NCBI GenBank assembly: GCA_017311315.1
Contig: CM029650.1
Coordinates: forward strand, 20,493,374 to 20,557,373
From: Dendrocalamus latiflorus
Taxonomy: Eukaryota; Streptophyta; Magnoliopsida; Poales; Poaceae
Reading direction: 5' to 3'
DNA length: 64,000 bases
Shown here one piece after another: positions 44,001-54,429 of this stretch. Each line of letters opens with the position of its first letter. The first letter of the stretch is position 1. The notes below the pieces were generated by a model that was not told the origin of the DNA, ran no database searches, and saw only the letters and a list, made by a program, of their open reading frames with translations. Position numbers and translations under genes: made by a program.

Positions 44001-44040
44001 TAGTGTCATAGGATTCTAATGCGAATCATCATGCATCTAT
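41001..44040. other. Repeat-derived spacer, no gene recognised
   Basis: This contains one half of a dispersed duplication (41620-42480, listed separately). It also contains a second LTR-type remnant (43060-43435) similar to 40660-40900, sharing CTTGCTGAGTA, CTGTTGCTTAAT and CAGTTGATTGTC and ending ATCTGGGTCTGACA. The remainder is AT-rich. Confidence 0.45.
41620..42480. repeat. Dispersed duplication, copy A (partner at 60030-61920)
   Basis: Collinear similarity to 60030-60540 covers CCCATGCTATGTTT, TTGGCCTT, TTAACCTATCTCTT, ATAACTTG and GCAGTTTTC(T/C)T to CCTTGAACGATC. Similarity to 61720-61910 covers TTGACAAG(C/T)C(G/A)A, CATTTTGCTTTCA and GAAGCAAT. Between these blocks the partner has extra DNA including an LTR-like insertion. 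Confidence 0.75.
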
Positions 44041-44044
44041 ATCT

Positions 44045-46598
44045 CATTACTAGAAAATCCCCCTAATGCCACGAAACACATTGCAACGGCACAAAATTTG
44101 TTGCAATAGGTAGGCCTTATTGCCACAGTTTGGAAAAAAATGTTGCGATATGTGGTCAATATTGCCACTAATTTATTGCGTTGCAAAAATCTTGATTTTC
44201 GTGGCAAGAGGTAGGTGTTATTGCCACCACTTTCAAAATCGTTGCAATTAGCTGACAATATTGCCACGCAATTTCCTGCGTTGTGATAATCTTGAATTTC
44301 GTTGCAATATGTTGATGTTATTACAACGAAATTCTAAGTGGTTGCGATGAGTTGACAATATTGCAACGAATTTATTATGTTGCCATAATTTTTAAATTAC
44401 GTTGCAAAAGGTTGATATGTATTGCAACGAAATTGTAAAGCGTTGCATCAATAAATGTTTTATTGCCACGAATTGATTGCGTTGTCATAATCTTTAACTA
44501 GTGTTGTAAAAGGTTTGTATATGTTGCAACGAAATTGTAAAGCGTTGCATCAATAAAGGTTTGCCACGATTTAAATTTGTTGGAAGAAAAACTTGTTGGG
44601 TGGCAAAAAGTAATTGTGTTGCCACAATTTATTTAAGCGAAAATAGAAAAAAAGAGCATGTCCTAGGTCTTGAACCCAGGACCTTCACGGTCATAAACCT
44701 ATTGCAGCTTATGCTTTATAAGCAAAGTACTTTTCAAGCTATTGCAGCATCCTTATTGAAGGTCTATCTCTCTCTTTGTCTTAACATCTTTCTGTTGGGC
44801 AACCTTCTAAGAGCTCAAAGTATGTCTGTCTCTCTTCTTGATTAATGGTTTGTTTCCTCGTGAATAGAAAGAATTCCTTTTCTAGGTTTCTGCTTCAAGT
44901 AGTAAGCAAAGGATCCTACCTGCTTGTCTAATGGTTGAAGACCTTGGCGGCCTCTAGTTCTTCTATTTAGTTTGTGAGCCTAGCGCGAACGAATAAGCTT
45001 AAACAAATGGTTTATTTGGCAACGGTTTTTTCTAGTTGATTTGTCCTTATATATATTAGTCGTTGTGTAGTTTAATAAACTGCTCATAGCTCTTATCATT
45101 CCTTTATCCATGCATAGACTGGGAATATATTAGCTCTTAGCTCTGGCACTTTCTTCTTCTTTATTTGCCGTTGCATTCAATAGCCTATTTGAAGTTAACA
45201 AAAGCTTTATTAGCTAGCTCTATGAAATACGTATATCTTCTTGGCTATCTAGGCTATCTCTACTTACTTTTTCAACCTATAAGCTGACCATTGTATACAC
45301 CCTTGTCGAAGAAAAGGAGGGACCAGCAGGTATGAAATGAAAATGTGATTAATCTTCATCTGTCATTGTTCTTATGTCAAATATAGCATATTGTTCTAAA
45401 CTACTAGAAAATTATGCCAAGTGAAGTAGGGCTACTATATATCGGTAAATGAAATGAAATTAAATAATTCTGCTGGAATCACTTGCTAAATACTTTGCTA
45501 CGCAACTGAACTAGAGAACTCAGGATTGCTATTTTTAGCTGTAACTCGTATCTCTAAACTTGCACTATGATGTACTTAAGTATGTGCTGCTGGATAATAC
45601 TCACATTAAGGTCCCTCTTTATTGTTCATGTTCTATCAGGATGAAACAATTTGATTAGAGCAAACAAAGTCGTGGCGTCAAGTTAGGAAATTCAACATGG
45701 CAAAGAAGCACGGACAAATGGAATGGAAGTGATAGTACTTTTGTTATTAGTTACAAACTTTGTAGTTTAAGTATGGAGATTGATATGTAATTCCTGCATG
45801 AGTGGTGGTACTTTTAAATTATTATGTGTTGAATTAATATATGTGTTTTTGATCCAACCGTGTTCCTAATTTGATTATTAATTTGCAACAACAGATTATA
45901 ATAAACTATCATATGCTCAATATGCTACCGCAAATTTTTACCGTTGTGATAAACCTGTATGCAAAATTGGTATTTCGTTGTGATAGGCTGTTGCAACGCC
46001 GCTACTATGCTGCGATTCCACTATATGCCATGAACAATGTTTGTTGCTATAGGATCTATTTGCCACAAAACATATTTCGTTGCAATAACTTCATGGCAAT
46101 GAAACGCCTTCCGTGACAATAAAACATATTGCAACGAACCGCCTCCCGTGGCAATTAAACCTGCTGCAACGAAACGCCTCCCGTAGCAATATATCCTGTT
46201 GCAACGAAATACTCTCCGTGGCAATAGGGTCTATTGCCACGAACCATTGGCGTGGCAATAGAACCTATTACCACGCAATATTTTTGTGGCAAATTATACT
46301 ATTGCCACGACCAAACTTCGTGGCAAAAGCAGCTATTGCCACGGAGTCAGCCGTGGCAATAGCCTATATCGCCACGACATCATTCGTTGCAACAACAAAC
46401 AATTGCCACAACACATTGCATGGCAATAACCATAGGTATTGCAACGAAACCACAATCCGTTGCACAACCTTTTAAGCACGCAAGTACTTGCCACGCTTGC
46501 CAACGGAAGTGAAGTGTTGCAATAGTTACATATTACATCTATTTTGGCCTTATTGCAACGATTTCGCTCCGTTGTCCTCGACTTGAAAACTAGTAGTG
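44045..46598. mobile_element. CACTA-type element 2 with large subterminal repeat arrays
   Basis: The 2554-bp element begins CATTACTAGAAAA and ends TTGAAAACTAGTAGTG (CACTACTAG-type ends, one mismatch at the left). It is flanked by the 3-bp duplication TCT (44042-44044 and 46599-46601). The left array (about 44070-44640) and the right array (about 45880-46560) are packed with short motifs TTGCAACGAA and TTGCCACGAA and their complements. The centre (44650-45870) is AT-rich without transposase. It is therefore a non-autonomous CACTA relative. Confidence 0.85.
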
Positions 46599-46601
46599 TC
46601 T

Positions 46602-47583
46602 TCACCGTCTGATATATTTATTTATACTGTTATGGATGAGGTTTTTGTGGACTTAAAAATTAAGGTCAAGATCTATCTTCTGGTACAATGTTTAGCTCCC
46701 CTGATTTGATCTTTTTTACAATTCCTTCCATGTGTTTTGCATGTAATAGCAAAACATTTAGGAGGCGGTACCTCCATTCCTTTACACTACCTATTGCAAG
46801 AAAAGGGGCAATGATACTAGATAATGGGAGGGTGTCACCATGATTTTTGATTGGAGATAATGGGACGGTGTCACCATGATTTGCGATGGAATATTTAGCT
46901 AGAATATCATGCTTTGTAAGGTTATTATTTGCCTGTTTCTTTCTCCTTCGATTGGTGGTGCACTGGTGCTTTTGCTTCTTATGTGCCAGTTTTGATCTAT
47001 AATAGCATCAGTTGCAGTCCTAAATGGTATGTCATCAGCTCAATTAGTAATTTGGTGGTACAGTAAATTTGTTGAAATATGAGTTTGTTCCTTGGCTTCC
47101 TCATAAAGTAATAGATTAGTCATGTATTTGTGCTGTAATACATTTCTATTTATTTTAGCGATATTTGATACACTCATTTTCATTTCATTTTGTTTTAGCT
47201 TGACGGTCGACCCCCACCTAACCCTTCCCATTTGTTTTTGTGGTAAGCCTTCAGTACCTTTTGTTGGTGATGGTGGGATTCATGGGTTTTTCCATTAAAC
47301 AATGTATTACCTTCGTTGACTAAATTTGCTAAAGTTAATTACACTTTTGTTGGCCTATTTTCTTTAATGCTCAGTTATTCATACCGATTATGTATTTTTG
47401 CTTCACGATGGAGGCCGCGGTACATATCATGCGTGAAAACTGGGTGTAAGTGATTCCCAAACGGTCGTTTTCACGCGTGAAAATGGGCATGCATGCATGT
47501 GCACAAGGAGATGTGGCAGTTGTAAGGATGCACATGGATTACACTCATTTGAAGAAGAAAAAAGATCCAACATAAGTTTGGAT
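46602..47583. other. Spacer, nothing coding
   Basis: AT-rich sequence with a short duplication (GATAATGGGA(G/C)GGTGTCACC near 46824 and 46857). No gene was recognised. Confidence 0.5.
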
Positions 47584-47829
47584 TGTTGAGGAACCATCAT
47601 TGGTGAGTCCAATCTGATCGATTTCTCTGTTATGCAAAAGACAAATCAATCACAGAAGACACAAATAGTAGATTGAAACACAGAGATAGGGAGAACTCCT
47701 GGTATTTCTTTATTGCTTTCTCTTTCTCATGCATGTACAAAATAGCCAATAACACTATTTATTTATAGCCTAGTAGTGAGGTGCCCACTACGGGCCAAGG
47801 CTTCAAGCCCAGGCCTAAGTTTCCTAACA
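47584..47829 (-). repeat. Copia-2 left LTR (3' LTR)
   Basis: 246-bp LTR ending TTTCCTAACA on the plus strand, directly followed by CTCCCCCTTGGG, the complement of the polypurine tract. Confidence 0.9.
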
Positions 47830-48311
47830 CTCCCCCTTGGGCACCCATCCAACACATTCATACCTCATCAAAACTTCATAAAAACCCAGTGGGAAAAATT
47901 TAGAGAAAAAGTACATGATACATGTTATACTATGTTGCATGAATTGCCTCATTAAAAATCTAGGCCGAGAAACTTCAGGAAAACTCATCAAAGGAAAAAG
48001 AGTACAATCCACCTAGTTTCATTTAATCTTCAAGATTTATTATTTGGGTACTCGATCTTCGTGATCAAGTTTTAATAACGAGCTTCAGAAAATTCTCCCC
48101 CTGAATTCCGCACTTCTCTAAGTCTCATCATTCCAATTCCTCATACGCATATTTCAAAACTAGATGCTGAGAGTGACTTAGTGAATAAATCTGCAAGATT
48201 TTCACATGACCTAGCATGCAGTAACTTAATTCCATCTATCTTTTGCAATTCATGAGCATAGAAGAACTTAGGGTTGATATACTTTGTGAGATGATTCTTC
48301 ACGTAGCCCAT

Positions 48312-48535
48312 CTACACTTGTGCAACGCAAGCTGCATTATCTTCATGGATAATTATGGGAGCTTGCATGATATTCATCCCACATGACTGCTGGATGTGGT
48401 AAATCATCCGTCGGAGCCAAGCACATTCTCGTGCGGTTTCGTACAGCGCTATGATTTCTGAGTGGTTCGTCAAAGTCGCTACAAGACCTTTATTAGACGA
48501 TTTCCATGAAATTGCAGTTCCACCACACAGTGGCC
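48312..48535 (-). pseudogene. Copia-2 RNase H fragment
   Basis: The minus-strand frame reads GGTAISWKSSNKGLVATLTN, then HSEIIALYETARECAWLRRM and IIIHEDNAACVAQV, the characteristic Copia RNase H block. It is joined upstream, in frame, to the pre-RT linker with no reverse transcriptase between. The C-terminal end is lost at a stop. Confidence 0.9.
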
Positions 48536-49200
48536 CAAACACCTCTCTTTTGTTTAGAGATAATAATTCAGTTTCTATTACCTTTTTCCAATCATCCCAA
48601 TCTGATCTTTTCTTATATTCAGTGAGCGATACGGGCTCTGGATCAAGATTGATGATTATGGCAATTTGTTTTTTGCAAAGTAGATATCAACATTGGCTAT
48701 GGTCCTATTTATGGATTCTCCTGTGTGCACATAGTTTATAACTATTGTTTTATGAGTTGATTCTTCTTGTGCTTCTACTTGCTCACCACTCCTTCCAGTT
48801 GCGGTAACAAGTCCCTTTAGTTTTTCAGCTCCGATGTGTGCTCACCCATCCATGTTGATTTCTCCCTCCATGGGAATGTTCAAATCTGGTATGCCCTTTT
48901 CTAAATGTGTCATACTGGTGCCAGGTCTCAATTGGCTCCCCTTCTGGTTCTAGGAACTTCAGTGATTGGCTGTGTCAAGTCCTTCTTATCCTTTTTCACC
49001 GGGCGTCTCCGGTTACTTAGAGTTCGAGAGGCCAGTGTTCTCGTCCTTTTATTCTGAGGCATCTGGATGGGATTAGGGATACCTTCAACTTCCTTTGGTA
49101 TTTCAACCCTCTCCGGTGCATTGCGTGCAGACACATGCGACTTAGTCACGCTCTTTAAATTACTAAAGTGGTCAGGCAGTTGATTTGCTAATGCTTGCAA
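48536..49200 (-). pseudogene. Copia-2 integrase-to-RT linker
   Basis: On the minus strand, SARNAPERVEIPKEVEGIPN and a Lys/Arg-rich stretch are followed, after a disrupted part, by DPEPVSLTEYKKRSDWDDWK and KVIETELLSLNKREVFGP. This is the usual segment just before the Copia RT. A bases-lost region separates the two pieces. Confidence 0.82.
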
Positions 49201-49429
49201 ATAAATGATCTTCTAGACTTCTCTATTTGTTTCACTAGTGCGCGGATCATCTGCATGAATTCCCGTGGCTTGCCACATAATTTTCTGACATTTGTTATCA
49301 AGGGGTTGATTTCCTCCCCTAATGTTGGGAAATTATCCTCATCAAATATGCAATTAGCGAAACGGGCAGTATGCAAATCTCCTGCCATGGGTTCTAAATA
49401 CCTAATTATGGATGCTATCTCATAACCAA

Positions 49430-50165
49430 TGTATATTCTAGTATTTCAGAGAGGACCCATTATAGTACGCTGTGGAGGGGATATAGGTACATAAACCTTG
49501 CATCCAAACCTCTAGAGATGAGAAATTTTTTGTGCTGACCCTTGCGCTAGTTGCATAGTTGAATGGATGTTGTAGGCCGATAGTCTAAAGTTGATGAGAA
49601 TAGCTGCTTGCAGGACTGCGTGTCCCCAACATATAGCTGGTAAATTACAATTCTACAAAAGCGATCGGGTAATAAATTTAATTCTTTTGATTAATGCCTC
49701 TGCTAGACCGTTTTGGGTGTGGATATGCGGTACAAAATACTCAACTGTAATTTCCATTGCCATGCAATAATCATCAAATGTCTTTGAAGTAAATTATATG
49801 GAGTTGTCCATTTTGATGGACTTTATGTGATGATTAAGGAAAATATTTCTAATGCGAATTATCTGCGAGATTAGCTTTGCGAAAGCATGGTTTCTCGTAG
49901 ACAATAAACATACGTGCAACTATTTCGAGGAAGCATCGATGAGCACCATGAAATATTTAAATAGCCATGATAGTTGATGTATGGGACCGCAGATGTCTCC
50001 TTGGATGAGTTCCAGGAATGTAGGGACTTTATTCTTCACTTGTAGAGTAGAAGGTCTAGTAATTAATTTCCTGGTAGCACATGCGGGGCACACAAAATCT
50101 TTGTGATTTGGAAAATTCTTTACATTAATATTATGTCCCTGTGAATTGTTAATTATATTTCTCAT
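49430..50165 (-). pseudogene. Copia-2 integrase remnant
   Basis: The 50165 end encodes KDFVCPACATRK (zinc-binding Cys pair) and ELIQGDICGPIHQ with the first catalytic Asp, then MVLIDASSK. Toward 49430 the core is recognisable only in pieces across stops and frameshifts. Confidence 0.8.
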
Positions 50166-50184
50166 CGTGGCCTAATCTGTCATG

Positions 50185-50640
50185 CTAGAGACAGAAAAGT
50201 TTAGAGCTTTTAAATATTGTTTTCAGGGTAGTATAGGATGCAGGTGCCTTGATGTTGGTGTAGTATAGCACCATTTCTAATGAAGGAAATTTTTCTAATA
50301 CCCTTTTTCCATTTGCTTCATGTTTCATAATGAGCAGGTATTCCTTACCATACTCTTCTTCAGTCTCAATATGGAAATAATTAGCGCGAATATCTTTGAA
50401 ACTTAGGAGAGTTCTAGTCGATTCTGGGTACAATAAGACTTCTTGAATGATCAAAGTTGTGCCCATTGGGAGTATAATTGTGGCTATTTCTGAACCTATT
50501 ATACAAGCATCGCTACCGGCGATTTTTGTAAGGCTGCCAGCATTCTTGCTAATCGACTAAAAGAATTTTGTCTCTCTTAAGATGGTATTCGTTGTGCCGC
50601 TGTCAGCTAAGCACACTTCCTCCACAGGGCGCCACACGTG
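50185..50640 (-). pseudogene. Copia-2 protease remnant
   Basis: The minus-strand sequence near 50590-50615 encodes ADSGTTNTILRE, the aspartic protease active-site motif. The following frame (50185-50466) has LLYPESTRTLLSFKDIRANY, which matches the region between protease and integrase. Confidence 0.78.
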
Positions 50641-50849
50641 TTCTAATATAAAGTATTTTATCAATATGTAGTAGAAGGCAATCAACACATAAATAAAATA
50701 CTTCAATATCAGAATATATCATGCCATTATAAACTGAATAAATGAATGAATTATTCAATGTCATCCAACCATCATGAGAAAATAAAATTGTTTGAGTACC
50801 ATCCATACAAATCCTCAATAGAAGCAAAGTGGATTTCATACTGCTCTTT

Positions 50850-51660
50850 GCCATCCTTCTTCTTCTGAGCTTGGAAGGCATCGATGGCATGCTACGGCTC
50901 TTTACAGATCTCCAATCAATGCCCCCACTTGCCACACTTGTAGCAGGATTGGTCTTGCTGACCATAGGGCTTGCTGTCCTGCTTTGGCTTGCTTGCCTTA
51001 TTCTCACGTGGAGTGTTTGACTTACCTTTCTAGGCTGCGGTCATACCCTTCCTTCTCCTTTTGTTCATTATGGGCTTTCGCACCTTGTAGCTCCCGGCGT
51101 TGGCTTCACGGCTAGCAGAGCTCCCATGTCATTGTGTGACATAGTTCTTGTGGAGAACTTCTTCTTGAGCCTCTGCAATCTGCATCATATCAATCAATTC
51201 AGCATACTCCTTGTAGCCGTCTTGACGATAATTGCGTGCAGACTGCACTGCATTGGGGTGGAAGATGGATAGGGTCTTCTCAATCTTCTGCTCATCTATG
51301 ATCTGCGTACCACGAAGTTGAAGATTGGTACAAATTCTGTGCAGAGCAGAATTGTATTGCTCGACCATTTTGAAGTCGGCAAACTTCAGTCAGATCCACT
51401 CTTGCTTTGCCTGAGGAAGGATGGTGTACTTTAGCCTCTTGAACCACTTCTTGAGTGTAGCCCATAATGCTAATGCGTTCTTCTCTGCCATGTACTCATT
51501 CTTGAGAGTGAGACAGAGATGGTGCTTGAGGAAGTGAAGTGCCTGATCATTTTCCTCAGGGGTGGGTTTAGCATCCTGCGATGTACCAATCCCAATGGTA
51601 GCGCGGAGCTTCTTGGCCACAAGTATTATCTCGACATCGGAAGCCTAAGTCAAGTAGTTT
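50850..51660 (-). pseudogene. Copia-2 gag remnant with zinc knuckle
   Basis: Two minus-strand frames (51390-51620 and 51129-51368) carry a UBN2-like gag (ALALWATLKKWFKRLKY; VEQYNSALHRICTNLQLRG). Near 50885-50950 the zinc knuckle CYKCGKWGH is followed by a stop where Trp is expected, then LEIC, completing CX2CX4HX4C. Confidence 0.82.
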
Positions 51661-53040
51661 TGGCTATGCTAGGCCAGCTCTTTGAACTCCCGGTTCGTGA
51701 TGCCTGTCATCTACATGTGCATGAAAGGAATAAATAAATTTACTGTCAGTAAACATGCATGGAATAAATTTACGGCAGGTAAATAAATTGGATAATGGTA
51801 CAAAAGATTCCCATAATATTCCAGAATTTTCTATGCATTTTCTATAAATTTACTATTAATTTCAATGATTAAAGGCAATTTAAATAATTATGATTAATCA
51901 AGATAGTAAATAAATACAAAAAATATACAATATAATACTGACAGTACTAAACATGCTTCAACTGCTAAAATAATTAAAAAATTTGAATTCCTGAGGCCCT
52001 TTTATCCCAGAATATGAATTTTCAGAGAATTCTGCAATTTTTGAGGGCCTATACACAAAATTTCAATTCAAAGAAAATTTTCGTATAATTTTCTGATTCT
52101 GCGAGGGCCTTGCTGCAAAATTCAGGTCCATTTGAAAATTATAAGGACCCTCCTGTAATTTCCAGAATTCATGAGGTCTTTTTGCAAAGTTACCAATCCC
52201 CCCGGCTGGGCCATCCCCAGCCCAATGTCTTTTCCCCTTTTTTTAGCCTGGCAGCCCAATCGGCCGTCCAGCGCATCACCCCTCACGGGGCTTGGGTTAA
52301 AAACCTTAGCTCGTGTCCCCACACAGCGCTGGCGGGTATAAAGCCCGAAGGCGGTGGCAGGCATGAGCGGCCGGCGGCCCCGAGCGGCGGCTTCAGGCGG
52401 CGACTTCGGGTGGCGGCTTTGGGAGCTAGCGGTGTGCGGGCCGGCGCGCGAGGGGAGGCTGGCGGCCGACTTCGGGGGGCCACTTCGGGCGGCAGCGACG
52501 GACTAGTGCCTAGCGGCAGCGGCGGCCTCGAGCAACGACTTCGGGCGGTGGCTTCGGGCCAGCGCCGAGCGGCAGTGTCACCCGAGCGACGGGCGGCACC
52601 CGAGCAGCGGTTGGCCGAGCACATGCGGAAGACCGGCCTCGGCGGCACATGCGGGCGCTTGAGAGCCGACAGCGTGCAGGCCGGCGGCGGCTTTGGGCCG
52701 ACGTGCGTGAGGAGGCTGGTGGTCGGCCTTGCGTGGCGCTCACACGTGGCGGCGGCCCGTGCGGGGCTACTGGTGCGTGGGGAGGCCGGTGGCCGTACGG
52801 GGGTCGGCCATGCAAAATTTTTTTCTTTTTTTAATCTACAATGCAATCAACATATACTCTTTCATGTAATCTACCGATCGACATTGTGCTAGCGACTTCA
52901 AGTCTGCTCGCGGTAAATTAGAGCAGATTTGCACCGTAGAAAATAATTTAGATTGTGAAATATGTGGAATTTAGAGCGATCTAGATATAGACAATCCAAT
53001 CTACTAATGCTTCGATGATTACCTTTCGATTCACCAGAGC
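51661..53040 (-). other. Copia-2 5' leader with GC-rich block
   Basis: The gag-proximal 550 bp is AT-rich. The part at 52200-52830 is extremely GC-rich with repeated GCGGC/CTTCGGG units and open frames in all phases by composition. The last 200 bp before the LTR is AT-rich. Confidence 0.7.
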
Positions 53041-53057
53041 GATTCGTGCTGATAACG

Positions 53058-53304
53058 TGTTGATGAACCGTCGCTGGCGAGTCTAGTCCAATCGATCCCT
53101 CTGCTATAAAAAAGACAGATCAATCACAGAATACGCAAATAGTAGATTGAAACAACAGAGATAGGAAGAACTCCTGGTCTTTCTTTATTGCTTTCTCTTT
53201 CTCATACATGTACAAAATAGCCAATAACACTCCCTATTTATAGCTTAATGGTGATGTGTCCACCATGAGCCATGGCTTCAAGTCCAAGCCTAGATTTCCT
53301 AACA
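53058..53304 (-). repeat. Copia-2 right LTR (5' LTR)
   Basis: 247-bp LTR. On the minus strand it ends GGTTCATCAACA and is followed by CGTTATCAGCACGA, the position of the primer-binding site. That sequence is not an initiator tRNA-Met 3' complement, so another tRNA or an internal tRNA site may be used. Confidence 0.88.
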
Positions 53305-53309
53305 TGGAT

Positions 53310-53990
53310 GAGTCGTCGAAAAGGTTTCAGAAAGAGATATAATTATACAAAATTGGTTGAGGCTAGCTGGAGGGCAAACACTGTGGATGGTTACTAGGCT
53401 TGACCCGAACTAGAATTTGAAAACGATGGAGTTGTGACCACCGGCCAAAACACAAATCTTTAACCTCGGTGGACAATCCGCTCGTCAATCGAGTGGGGGC
53501 GCGTCGATGCGAGGAAGAATTGCGCGAATCTGATTACAGGTAGGCACATGTGCTCACTTTATATGTAAGTTGTACTCCATGAGAAAGCACATAAAAATCA
53601 TCACTCCTAATTGCGACTGGCGATACTTGGGTCTAGGGTGCAACTGGCCATCACCCACTTATCCATAATGCACCGGCACATGCAACGGTGCTACCCATAC
53701 TTCGGTCTAGGGCCTATGTATAAGTTACATGGTAGTTATAAGTGCACTTTTTGAATGACGGATTGAAACCTTGACCTAGGTTGTGGGGAAGCGGAGGGGG
53801 AGATGTGATGATCTAGCTGTAGCCATCATTGGAGAATTCCAGTTTGGGGATTAACTTTAATCATAACATGCCCAAGTAATTAAACTCTTTCCATTGCGGG
53901 GCCTATGGAGTTGGGGTTATATATACACGTGTGTGTATGTATATGTTTGTGTGTATGTATGTATATGTGTATATGTATGTATATGTGTAT
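53310..53990. other. Spacer ending in TG/TA microsatellite
   Basis: No gene was recognised. From about 53920 to 53992 it is a TGTA/TATG-rich microsatellite that directly borders the next element. Confidence 0.6.
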
Positions 53991-53993
53991 GTA

Positions 53994-54346
53994 TGAAGCT
54001 TTTCCGTACTCGCAGGAGTACATACTTCCACTTCTAATATATCACTTAAACGAACATGTTATACTTTTTTATCACTTTCGGTATATTTAAATTCTAATTA
54101 TGAGACAATTCAATGCGATTTGGTTGAAAACATTTGATTGGGGTCCTTTATTTTGCTATATATCATTTTTCATATATAAAAGAAGTATACACACAAATTA
54201 TGCTAGAAAAGTAGATTTTGATGAAATTTTTATAGAACTCACTTTCGAATATCTTATAATCATTATTAGAGTATACTCAAAAGGATAAAGAAATATAATA
54301 ATATCATTTAAGCGGTATATAACAAGTGGAAGTACGTACTTCCAAC
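53994..54346. mobile_element. Fold-back element 1 bordered by microsatellites (Micron-like)
   Basis: The inverted ends TACATACTTCCACTT and AAGTGGAAGTACGTA extend inward as imperfect inverted repeats for at least 35 bp (TATATCACTTAAA paired with TTTAAGCGGTATATA). Left flank: TG/TA microsatellite; right flank: AC/AT microsatellite. A second copy lies at 56597-56960. The size (about 350 bp) and microsatellite borders recall the Micron MITEs described in rice, but identity was not tested. Confidence 0.68.
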
Positions 54347-54429
54347 ACACACACACATACATATATACATACATACATAACTGGGATACCATGGTGTCCA
54401 GACATCATGATTTAAAATATGCATTTTTC

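Larger units (their letters stand above)
47584..53304 (-). mobile_element. Copia-2: older Copia element lacking reverse transcriptase
   Basis: LTRs at 47584-47829 and 53058-53304 (TGTTAGGAAA to TCAACA on the minus strand) are bounded by the 5-bp duplication TGGAT (47579-47583 and 53305-53309). Domain order on the minus strand is gag, zinc knuckle, protease, integrase, pre-RT linker, RNase H: Copia, with the RT core gone. By hand the LTRs differ at roughly 14-15% of positions, far more than Copia-1, so it is much older. Many stops and frameshifts break the coding. A purine tract (CCAAGGGGGAG, minus strand) abuts the 3' LTR. Confidence 0.92.

Noticed and set aside
44655..44700. tRNA-like motif (GGTCTTGAACCCAGGACC)
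   Set aside because: The complement resembles a T-arm/B-box, but no acceptor stem, anticodon arm or A-box pairs with it; it is part of the CACTA centre.
52110..52890. 260-codon plus-strand open frame
   Set aside because: It lies in the GC-rich leader of Copia-2, is antisense to the element, and is compositional only.
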